DNA of 64,000 nt from NCBI GenBank assembly GCA_052400625.1, contig JBQTGH010000009.1. One strand, 5' to 3'. The notes under the pieces were generated by a model. The model made no database searches, was not told where the DNA came from, and was given only the letters and a program-made list of their open reading frames with translations. This document shows positions 17,783 to 25,197 of the stretch, one piece after another. The stretch comes from Thermophagus sp052400625. GTDB lineage: Bacteria > Bacteroidota > Bacteroidia > Bacteroidales > Marinilabiliaceae. The position numbers and the translations under genes were made by a program. Each line of letters opens with the position of its first letter. Within the stretch, counting starts at the first letter, position 1.

Positions 17783-20158
17783 CTACTTTTCTTCAAGCAC
17801 CACCTGATATTTTTCGTTCCAGACCAGACGTCCGGCTTTATCGGTTCCGTCCTCAGCCTTAAAGCCTTTCAGCACATTGGTTTTACCTTTAAGAACCAGC
17901 GTTTCGGCCTGTTTATCGGTCAGTTTTTTTCCCATGAACACAAAGGGAATGAGCACTCTACACCCTTCCCGATAACGGTTACATCCCCAGGCATTTTTGC
18001 CTTTCACAATGTGGCCGTGCTTACAGGCCGGACAAATCCATTCGGGTGCCTCATCTTTTTCGAGACGCAACCGGTAGTTATCATCCAGAGAAAGTTTGCC
18101 ATTCACTTTTTCGCCGTTCAGTTCAAAGCCTTTTATAAGTCCGGTTTTCCCTTTTTTCAGCAACGTTTCAATCTGCTTATCGGTCAGTTTTTTGTCCAAA
18201 TATTCAAAGGGTATAAGCGTTTTGCACCCTTCCTTATAGCGGGAACAGCCCCAATATTTTTTACCTTTGAGCATGAAGCCTTCACCGCAACGGGGACAGG
18301 CAATTTTATCTTCAGGCTCCTCCGCTTGTTGGCTTTGTTTTTTACTCCTCGCAGTAGCTTCTTTCTTCTGTTCCTCAGTCACCTCAATTTTCCGTTGAGA
18401 ATGGTCATTTTTGACCACACTGACAACATCATAAACCATTTGCTTCATCTCTTCCAGGAAGGCTTTCACATCGTAGTTCCCGTTTTCAATATCGCGCAGC
18501 TTCTTTTCCCACATACCGGTCAGCTCCACCGACTTAAGCAGTTCATTTCTGATGCTGTCGATCAGCTGAATGCCGGTGATGGTAGGTGCCAGACTTTTTC
18601 TGTTTTTAGTGATATAGCGTCTTTTGAAAAGTGTTTCGATGATGGCTGCCCGGGTGGAAGGTCTTCCTATACCGTTTTCTTTCATGAGGTCGCGCAGTTC
18701 CTCGTCATCCACTTGTTTTCCGGCGGTTTCCATGGCTCTTAACAAGGTGGCCTCGGTATAGGGTTTGGGTGGCTGTGTTTCTTTTTCCTGCAGGTCGGGC
18801 TCATGAGGTCCGGTTTCACCCTTTTCAAATTCAGGAAGCACATTGTCGTCATCGGCAGAATTTGTTGCAGAGCCGGTCTGAAAGACTTTACGCCAACCGG
18901 GGTCGAGAATCTGTTTTCCGGATGTTTTAAATTTTACGGTTTCCACGATTCCTTCGACGGTGGTAGTTGAGATGATGCTATCGGGCCAGAAGGCAGCGAT
19001 GAAACGGCGCGCCACGCGGTCGAAGACCAGCTTCTCGTTACGGCTCAGCCCTGCCGGTATTTGCCCGGTGGGGATGATGGCATGGTGGTCGGTAACCTTT
19101 TTATCGTCAAAAACCTTTTTGGACTTTTTGATTTTTTTCCCGAGCAAGGGTTGCACCAACGCCTCATAAGGTTTTAGGCCTTTCAGAATACCCGGAATTT
19201 TAGGATAGATGTCGTTGCTCAGGAAAGTAGTATCTACCCGCGGATAGGTGGTAACTTTTTTTTCGTAAAGGGATTGAATGATTTTAAGGGTCTCATCGGC
19301 CGAGAAGCCAAAGCGGCGGTTGCACTCCACCTGAAGGGCAGTAAGGTCGAAGAGTCGTGGTGGGGCCTCTTTACCTTTTTTGCGGTTGAAGCGGGTTATC
19401 TCAAAGGGTTTGTCTTTGATGATTTCCAGTGCCTGTTGCGCTTCTTCCTTTTTAAAGAATCGCCCTTCGGCGGCCGAAAAGGTCACATTTTTGTAGATGG
19501 TCTTCAGCTCCCAGTAGGGTTGTGGTACAAAGTTATCAATCTCTTTTTGTCGCTGAACAATCAAAGCCAATGTGGGTGTTTGCACCCTGCCAATGGACAA
19601 GACCTGACCATGTTGTCCGTATTTGAGGGTATAAAGTCGTGTAGCATTAATACCCAGCAGCCAGTCGCCAATGGCCCGCATGCTGCCTGCGGCATACAAA
19701 CGGTCGAACTCCGAAGCATCAAAAAGCTTTTCAAAACCCTCTTTCAGGGCCTCTTCGGTCAGCGACGACACCCACAGTCGTTTCACGGGACATTTACACC
19801 CGGCCTTTTGCAGCACCCAGCGTTGGATGAGCTCACCCTCTTGTCCGGCATCACCGCAGTTTATGACCTCTTCAGCCTCTTCCACCAATCGGGCGATGAT
19901 TTTAAATTGTTTCATCACGCCCTGATTGCTCAGCAGTTTAATGCCAAACTTTTGAGGAATCATGGGCAGGGTATTGAGTCGCCACCGTTTCCAGTCAGGT
20001 GAGTAGTCGTGCGGTTCCTTAAGGGTACAGAGATGACCGAAAGTCCAGGTAACACGGTAGTTGTTTCCTTCATAGTAACCGTCGCGCTGGTGTTTGGCGC
20101 CCAATACACGTGCAATTTCTCTGGCAACAGAGGGTTTTTCGGCAATGCAGACCTTCAT
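17783..20158 (-). CDS. topB: DNA topoisomerase III (type IA) with C-terminal zinc ribbons
   Basis: Type IA topoisomerase that decatenates single-strand-linked DNA and resolves recombination and replication intermediates. The 791-residue product has the TOPRIM start KVCIAEKPSVAREIARVLGA, NCGDAGQEGELIQRW with the acidic metal ligands, the SIGRVQTPTLALIV motif, the active-site TTYPRVDTTFLS with catalytic Tyr (about residue 311), and DHHAIIPTG and GIGRPSTRAAIIETLF typical of TopB. The C-terminus carries two related zinc-ribbon-like modules (CPRCGEGFMLKGKKYWGCSR and CPACKHGHIVKGKNAWGCNR), each followed by a ...DKQ-ETL-KGKT unit. It is a longer, TraE/TopB-like form also found on mobile elements, but the context is chromosomal. 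It lies 103 bp downstream of the EndoQ-UvrD fusion gene and is possibly co-transcribed with it. Confidence 0.96.
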   Translation of the reverse strand: MKVCIAEKPSVAREIARVLGAKHQRDGYYEGNNYRVTWTFGHLCTLKEPHDYSPDWKRWRLNTLPMIPQKFGIKLLSNQGVMKQFKIIARLVEEAEEVINCGDAGQEGELIQRWVLQKAGCKCPVKRLWVSSLTEEALKEGFEKLFDASEFDRLYAAGSMRAIGDWLLGINATRLYTLKYGQHGQVLSIGRVQTPTLALIVQRQKEIDNFVPQPYWELKTIYKNVTFSAAEGRFFKKEEAQQALEIIKDKPFEITRFNRKKGKEAPPRLFDLTALQVECNRRFGFSADETLKIIQSLYEKKVTTYPRVDTTFLSNDIYPKIPGILKGLKPYEALVQPLLGKKIKKSKKVFDDKKVTDHHAIIPTGQIPAGLSRNEKLVFDRVARRFIAAFWPDSIISTTTVEGIVETVKFKTSGKQILDPGWRKVFQTGSATNSADDDNVLPEFEKGETGPHEPDLQEKETQPPKPYTEATLLRAMETAGKQVDDEELRDLMKENGIGRPSTRAAIIETLFKRRYITKNRKSLAPTITGIQLIDSIRNELLKSVELTGMWEKKLRDIENGNYDVKAFLEEMKQMVYDVVSVVKNDHSQRKIEVTEEQKKEATARSKKQSQQAEEPEDKIACPRCGEGFMLKGKKYWGCSRYKEGCKTLIPFEYLDKKLTDKQIETLLKKGKTGLIKGFELNGEKVNGKLSLDDNYRLRLEKDEAPEWICPACKHGHIVKGKNAWGCNRYREGCRVLIPFVFMGKKLTDKQAETLVLKGKTNVLKGFKAEDGTDKAGRLVWNEKYQVVLEEK

Positions 20159-20261
20159 AAAGTGGATGATTGTTCAGATGTAGTGCGAAGATAACAAAAA
20201 TTGTTCGGGAATGACTGAAATGGGGACAGCCCCAGGTCACTCCTTATGTCATGTCGGGCCA

Positions 20262-23200
20262 CTAAAACAAGGACAGCTGACGGTTCTCATCTTCATTGGT
20301 TTCTCCCTGGTGATGAGACAAAAGGCGCTCAATGAACCGGTCGGGAATTTCGGCTATAAAGGAAGAGGGTTTTTGTTCCTGCTCATGACCAAAAACAGCT
20401 CTTTTTTTGGCCCATGAGATATACAATTCATCGCGGGCACGGGTCATGGCCACATAAAACAAACGCCGTTCCTCTTCCCTGTCGCTGTCGGGCAGGCAAG
20501 AAGGGGTAATACCCTCTTCGGCCCCACAGAGAAAAACCACCGGAAATTCCAACCCTTTGGCAGCATGAAACGTTAGCAGCCGAACGCCTTTAGGACCACT
20601 TAATGCCGCATTGGTAAAAGGATTCAGGGCGGCCTCCTCCAAAAATTTACGGGCATCTTTCCCTGCCTCTGATGCCAGGGTGAGGATGGTTTCCATTTGC
20701 AGTTTTTGCTCAGGACGCTCGTCGTCGGAAGAAAGGTATTTCCCGAAAACCTGTTCGGCTAAACCCCTGACGCCAGATTTCTCCAGTATATCGGGCATAT
20801 TGTGATACAGTTCGAGCCACTGTTTCCATCCGTCCTGCGCCTTTCCCGAAAGATTGGCACCTGCATTGTGGCGCCAGTCCCTGTTCGACTCGAACAGCCG
20901 TATCATGAAGTCACGAACATCCCGGGGTTTCCAGCCGGGCAGTAGTGCCAACAATTCTTCCAGAGCAAGCCGATCGTCGGGGTTCAGAAAAAGACGGATG
21001 GCATTGTTAAGGATGGAAAAGGGCGGTTCGGAAAACCACTGTCGCCCATCGGCTGTCACCACAGGAATATTGGCTTTTTTCAGAGTCATAAGCAACTGCC
21101 GCCCCACCTGATGTGTTCTGTAAAGCACAGCTATATCGGGGAAAGCATAATTCCCGTCGTAGGCCTCCCCACCAGAAAGCAAATTAAATCCACCGACCTT
21201 TATCTCGATTTCCCGAAGAATAAAAGCCGCTTCCTGCTCGGGTGTTTCGGCATTGAACAATGAAATCTTTTGTATTCCGGTCCGACGGGGTTGCAAAGCG
21301 ATATCACTACGCAACGAATTGTTACGAATCACTGCCGAGGCCGCATGAACAATGGCCGGGATGCTCCTGTAATTTTGTGTAAGGCTAATGACTTCAGGAC
21401 AGAATTCTTCCTGAAACCTGAAGAAAAGATTCACATCCGAACCACGGAAACCATAGATGGACTGATCGGGGTCGCCAATGGCCAGAATATTACGACCTTG
21501 CCCCAGAAGCCGAATAAACTCATATTGGATATGATTAATATCCTGAAACTCATCCACGGCAATGGCCTTCACCCTTTCGCGCTGTTGCTCCAACATTTCG
21601 GGATTTTCTTTCCAAAACAAAACCAGCTGTCCAATAATATCAGCAATATCCGCCGCACCTTGCTGAGACAGGAATTCACGATAATGAGCAACATAACTGA
21701 TAAATGATTCCTCTTCATCTGCGGGCCGGCCTTCGAAGAAAGCGGCCATTCGTTGCGAAAGCCCCCGGCAGTCTTTATCCACCATGTTGGGAAAGAGAAG
21801 ACGCAATGCCGATAACCGGTTGTTGTCATCGCAGATAACTTTCAGGTTAGGGAAATAACTTCTGAGCATCTTCCATGCGATGGCGTGAAAAGTGCCGGCT
21901 ACGACCTTTCCGTCCCATTCTCCGGACACCTTATTCAGTCGTTCCTCTATCTCGGCCGCGGCTTTATTGGTAAAGGTAATGGCCATTATTTCAGAAGGAT
22001 TAACTCCCTCCTTCTCCATCTGGTTCTGAATCCACCGTATCATGGTTCCGGTTTTTCCGGTTCCGGGGCCTGCTTTAACCAGCACGGCGCCGGTCAGGGT
22101 ATCTCTTACTTTCTTTTGGGCCTCATTCAACCCCTGGTATTGGTTTTTCGGGTCAGGCTCGGCAACGGAACGAAGCTCACCGGAAGGCAAAGAGGGCTTT
22201 TCATCCCTGCTTTTCATCCTTTTTTTCGGAACGATATCCGCCAGGCCAAACAAAGGTAACTGACCTCCCATGTGTTCGACCTCTCCTTCTTTAAATATCT
22301 TAATAACACCATAAACCCCATCGAAACCCGATTGAGGCATTACCTCCCCCCTGCGCATGCGACCTATGGCTTCCGATAACAAAGGACCGGCCTTTTGGCG
22401 AATATCCTCCAGCGGAACCTGATTCAACAGAGAAAACTCATTGCCGAATGAGGACAGGACTTGAATAAAACTATTCCTTACACCTTTTGAGGCAGGCCCT
22501 ACCCCTTTTATTTCGGACAATATTTCCGGGAGAGGAATGATATATTTGTAATCCGGAGCATTAGCAGGCTTTTGCGCTTCAACCCTATCCGACAACGCCA
22601 TCACTCTGTTGAGCACCCCCACGGTCAAAGGTTTACCACACACGGGACAGATGCCCTGGTATTTGTTGGTTTCGGCAGGATTCAAAGAAACGCCACATTT
22701 ACGGTGTCCATCCATATGATACTTTCCCTCCTGGGGATAAAACTCATAGGTACCTAAAAAGCCATTCCGTGTTTTAAGTGCCTGAAACATGGCATCATAA
22801 CTCAGCTCTGTATCGAACAAGGTAGCTTCCCGCCCCAACTTCTGCGGTGAATGAGCATCGGAATTGGATATGAGGGCATAGCGGTCAAGACTGCTCCAGT
22901 GCCAGTTCATGGCCGGATCGGATGACAAGCCGGTTTCCAGCGCAAAAATAAGATGCGACAAATCCCGGAAACAATCCTCCACGCTGTCATAACCACCTTT
23001 CGACCCCAAAGTACTGAACCAGGGCGTCCACACATGGGCAGGAATGAGACAGGCACGCTCCGAACATTCGGTGACAATCTCCAGCAGGTCGCGCGATGGA
23101 AGGCCCAGGATAGGACGACCGTCGGCGGTCAGATTACCGATCTGTGAAAGACGCGCATTGATGCGCTCCACCGTCTCCAGATCAGGGGCAAAAATCAAAT

Positions 23201-23522
23201 TGTGATTTTTCCTGACCTTATCGCCATATTTATAGATGGAACTGATTTCGGAAGACAAACAAAAGCGTATGTCGATATCTTTAACCTTCACACCGGGTAA
23301 TCCGGTCTCCCGAGGCGGTTCTTTCAACCGGAAGAACCCGTTTCCGTCGGGCTCCAGCTTTTCCTTAATTTCTCTAAACCATTGAGGATGGGTGAAATCG
23401 CCAGTCCCGATAACATTTATGCCTTTAATCCGGGCCCACTGATATAAAGACTCCAAGTCCAGACTTTTACTGGTAGCTCTTGAAAACCGGGAATGAACAT
23501 GAAGATCGGCAATAAAAAACAT
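20262..23522 (-). CDS. Fusion of endonuclease Q-like PHP nuclease and UvrD/Rep-type helicase
   Basis: Two DNA-repair modules in one 1086-residue chain. Residues 1-420 resemble endonuclease Q, which nicks 5' of deaminated bases: PHP metal motifs DLHVHSRFS (6-14), GTGDFTHPQW (39-48), LIPAHVWTPWFSTLGS (159-174) and ISNSDAHSP (218-226), then a zinc-binding segment with Cys276, Cys292 and Cys295 (CPVCGKPLTVGVLNRV). Residues 470-1070 are a superfamily 1A helicase: AGPGTGKT (484-491), ITFTNKAAAEIEER, AVDEFQDIN (655-663), GDPDQSIYGFRG, LTFHAAKGLEFP and LFYVAMTRARDELYIS. QLPLF at 421-425 and QLSLF at the very C-terminus (1082-1086) both fit the bacterial beta-clamp binding pentapeptide QLxLF. No frameshift joins the halves. 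topB follows downstream. Confidence 0.92.
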   Translation of the reverse strand: MFFIADLHVHSRFSRATSKSLDLESLYQWARIKGINVIGTGDFTHPQWFREIKEKLEPDGNGFFRLKEPPRETGLPGVKVKDIDIRFCLSSEISSIYKYGDKVRKNHNLIFAPDLETVERINARLSQIGNLTADGRPILGLPSRDLLEIVTECSERACLIPAHVWTPWFSTLGSKGGYDSVEDCFRDLSHLIFALETGLSSDPAMNWHWSSLDRYALISNSDAHSPQKLGREATLFDTELSYDAMFQALKTRNGFLGTYEFYPQEGKYHMDGHRKCGVSLNPAETNKYQGICPVCGKPLTVGVLNRVMALSDRVEAQKPANAPDYKYIIPLPEILSEIKGVGPASKGVRNSFIQVLSSFGNEFSLLNQVPLEDIRQKAGPLLSEAIGRMRRGEVMPQSGFDGVYGVIKIFKEGEVEHMGGQLPLFGLADIVPKKRMKSRDEKPSLPSGELRSVAEPDPKNQYQGLNEAQKKVRDTLTGAVLVKAGPGTGKTGTMIRWIQNQMEKEGVNPSEIMAITFTNKAAAEIEERLNKVSGEWDGKVVAGTFHAIAWKMLRSYFPNLKVICDDNNRLSALRLLFPNMVDKDCRGLSQRMAAFFEGRPADEEESFISYVAHYREFLSQQGAADIADIIGQLVLFWKENPEMLEQQRERVKAIAVDEFQDINHIQYEFIRLLGQGRNILAIGDPDQSIYGFRGSDVNLFFRFQEEFCPEVISLTQNYRSIPAIVHAASAVIRNNSLRSDIALQPRRTGIQKISLFNAETPEQEAAFILREIEIKVGGFNLLSGGEAYDGNYAFPDIAVLYRTHQVGRQLLMTLKKANIPVVTADGRQWFSEPPFSILNNAIRLFLNPDDRLALEELLALLPGWKPRDVRDFMIRLFESNRDWRHNAGANLSGKAQDGWKQWLELYHNMPDILEKSGVRGLAEQVFGKYLSSDDERPEQKLQMETILTLASEAGKDARKFLEEAALNPFTNAALSGPKGVRLLTFHAAKGLEFPVVFLCGAEEGITPSCLPDSDREEERRLFYVAMTRARDELYISWAKKRAVFGHEQEQKPSSFIAEIPDRFIERLLSHHQGETNEDENRQLSLF

Positions 23523-23765
23523 AAGGCAAGTGAGTGATGGAAATGAATCCTAAAATTAATAATCATTTACACACCCAATGCATAAAATGGACAATTTATA
23601 ATTAAAAGTCATTAGAAAAGCCATTATATTGAATAAGGTTTAAGCCAAAAAGGAAAGATTTTAGACTTTGGGATTCCAGCTATTCAACATTTATTACTCA
23701 ACTTTCTGTTTGTCCCTGAAAGACTAGGATATCATTTTGAAGAACGGCCAATTATTGCGAGTTAA

Positions 23766-23803
23766 TAAAAAAATAAGGCTGATAACATTAAAATTATCAG
23801 CCT
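23766..23803 (-). terminator. Terminator of the RNA candidate
   Basis: Perfect 10-bp stem AGGCTGATAA/TTATCAGCCT with an 8-nt loop. The minus strand continues TTATTTTTTTATT; the plus side has no T-run, so it acts on minus-strand transcripts. Confidence 0.85.
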
Positions 23804-23945
23804 CATTCAAAAAATGTTTTCGCCCAAAGAAATTCCATAGTGAATAAATGCTTATCAATGCAGGGGGCACCCCATTTTTACGCTGTTCATTTTTTTTGAA
23901 AAGCCATACCACAAATTTGGAATTTCTTTGAAGCGAAAACTACCC
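23770..23945 (-). ncRNA. Structured small RNA candidate with its own terminator (possibly 6S-like)
   Basis: On the minus strand, 23933-23940 pairs with 23816-23823 (8 bp, perfect) and 23918-23929 pairs with 23826-23837 (12 bp, perfect), separated by a small GAA/CC-type internal loop. This 20-bp interrupted stem encloses about 80 nt that include a GGGG-UGC-CCCC-type apical hairpin. Twelve nucleotides after the stem lies a perfect 10-bp hairpin (23776-23785 with 23794-23803) followed on the minus strand by a T-rich run. The T-run exists only on that side, which sets the direction. A long closing stem, an open centre and a size near 170 nt recall 6S RNA, but I cannot confirm the class. It is free-standing, about 250 bp upstream of the EndoQ-UvrD gene. 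Confidence 0.65.
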
Positions 23946-24327
23946 TAACCCAACTTTTTTATTCTATAATGCACACTAACCTAACGTAGTTTTAGATGCA
24001 AATGACATCACCTTGCGGGCCATTCCCTTCGGCAAAACCACCGGGATTTCCGGTTTTTAGAGTTTTATCGATACAAATATGTGTGTTTAGGCTTTCATTA
24101 GTAAATGGAATCGACAGTACCAGGGAATTAACCTACCAAACACAAGAATCTCTATACATATTTTTTCAGGCAATATCAGAATCCGAAAAACTATATAATA
24201 TCGACTTCTTTAATCAGTGTCTGGTCAATTCATGGATAAAAATCCTTCGACCATGAATTTCACTCCCCCCGCCAAGACAACCTATATACGGTCCATAATT
24301 TCCGAAAAGCATAAAAATAACTGAGAA

Positions 24328-24352
24328 ACCGGAAGAGGGGAATTATTCCGGT
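24328..24352 (-). terminator. Terminator overlapping the stop codon of the small secreted protein gene
   Basis: Seven-base stem ACCGGAA/TTCCGGT (24328-24334 with 24346-24352) whose loop contains the TAA stop codon (24343-24345) of the gene. The minus strand then runs into a T-containing stretch (TTTCTCAGTTATTTTT). Overlap of hairpin and stop is compact but workable. Confidence 0.6.
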
Positions 24353-24798
24353 CTTTGCAAATGGTCGATTATTCCCCCCAAAAAAGAAGTTCTTCTTGGT
24401 CGTTCCGGATTGTTTTCATATCCAATAATCACTGAGCTGTAAACCACCATATGTTTAAAATCAAGTACCAGGGTAAGATAATCCTTAATGTCGGTTACAT
24501 GCCAATTCAACAAATACAAATCATCCCCTATTTTGCGACTACGATAAGGAATACCTTTATTGCCTTTTCCTTTTCGGGATCCTTTAATCCATTCATATTT
24601 TCCCATCCCATCATAAAACTCCATATGGATTGCATTTCCTGACTGATATTGATAATTAAAGGAATAGCCATCCAATAAATGCTCAGGTTCACCAAATTGG
24701 TAGTTTTCACTGTCGGCAGACGAAGTTGTTTGGGCAAATACCTGTCCTAATCCCATCAATGCAACAATTGTTAATAGAAATAATTTTCTCATCATCAT
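24343..24798 (-). CDS. Small secreted protein, possibly MoaF/calycin-like
   Basis: A 151-residue exported protein of unknown function. It has a clear signal peptide (residues 1-22, MGLGQVFAQ before the cleavage point) and a mature part rich in beta-prone, aromatic residues: YSFNYQYQSGNAIHMEFYD, GKYEWIKG, YRSRKIGDDLYLLNWHVTD and YLTLVLDFKHMVVYSSVI. The order (strand with Y-x-Y, a glycine turn, then LLNWHxxD and TLVLDF) recalls MoaF-type or other lipocalin-like small-ligand proteins, but this is pattern impression only. Three ATG codons in a row occur at the start; the first is used here. It is monocistronic, with a hairpin overlapping its stop codon. Confidence 0.7.
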   Translation of the reverse strand: MMMRKLFLLTIVALMGLGQVFAQTTSSADSENYQFGEPEHLLDGYSFNYQYQSGNAIHMEFYDGMGKYEWIKGSRKGKGNKGIPYRSRKIGDDLYLLNWHVTDIKDYLTLVLDFKHMVVYSSVIIGYENNPERPRRTSFLGGIIDHLQRPE

Positions 24799-24892
24799 AC
24801 TATTTTATAAGATTAATAAAAACGTTTTCGAAGCCGTAAAGCCTATGGATACACTTAAAGCAAAGAGATAATTCTAATCGGTTTAGAAAAAC

Positions 24893-24992
24893 AATGGAAA
24901 CGAAAAATATGGATAGATTGACATTCAAACCAATAACATGTAACCAATCGCCATGCGAGTCCCATTGCACAAAAAAGCTTTTATACAAACCT
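24893..24992 (+). repeat. Dispersed block repeat, diverged copy in the intergenic gap
   Basis: Reads AATGGAAACGAAAAATATGG (block 1, diverged), then a GATTGACAT region, CCATGCGAGTCCCATTGC (block 3, close match to CATGCGAGTTCCAT elsewhere) and CTTTTATACAAAC (block 5). The order and spacing agree with the copies at 8765 and 53997. It points away from both flanking minus-strand genes, so it cannot be the leader of either. Confidence 0.5.
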
Positions 24993-25123
24993 AGAGCAAA
25001 AACGAAGTTATGGAAAGGTAAAATCGGGAGTTCATAGGGTAAATATGCGCCATGGAATCTTAGGGGGCCGTCAATTGCAGAAGCAACGCTCTATTCAAGG
25101 TAAGTTCCACGGAGGTGAAAAGA

Positions 25124-25169
25124 GAAAAAAAGCCCAAAAAAGTCAACCACAATGGCAACTCTTTTGGGC
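25124..25169 (-). terminator. Terminator of dcp
   Basis: Twelve-base stem GCCCAAAAAAGT/ACTCTTTTGGGC (25132-25143 with 25158-25169, one G-U pair) around a 14-nt loop, followed on the minus strand by TTTTTTTCTC. It lies about 30 bp after the dcp stop codon. Confidence 0.88.
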
Positions 25170-25197
25170 CCGAAAAATATTCTTACGGATTTGATTT

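Larger units (their letters stand above)
23523..24342. other. 820-bp region without protein genes, containing an RNA candidate
   Basis: The only strong signal is the stem-and-terminator structure at 23770-23945. Open frames in this gap are short, lack protein character and in one case run through the terminator. The stretch 23950-24300 shows nothing recognisable apart from a loose inverted pair (TGGTCAATTCATGG, GACCATGAATT) near 24222-24257. Confidence 0.6.
24799..25197. other. Intergenic gap with one repeat copy and the dcp terminator
   Basis: 399 bp between the small secreted protein gene and dcp. Apart from the diverged block repeat at 24893-24992 and the hairpin at 25124-25169, no feature was recognised. 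Confidence 0.55.

Noticed and set aside
23724..23912. 62-codon minus-strand open frame
   Set aside because: It runs through the RNA candidate stem and its terminator hairpin; no homologue-like features.
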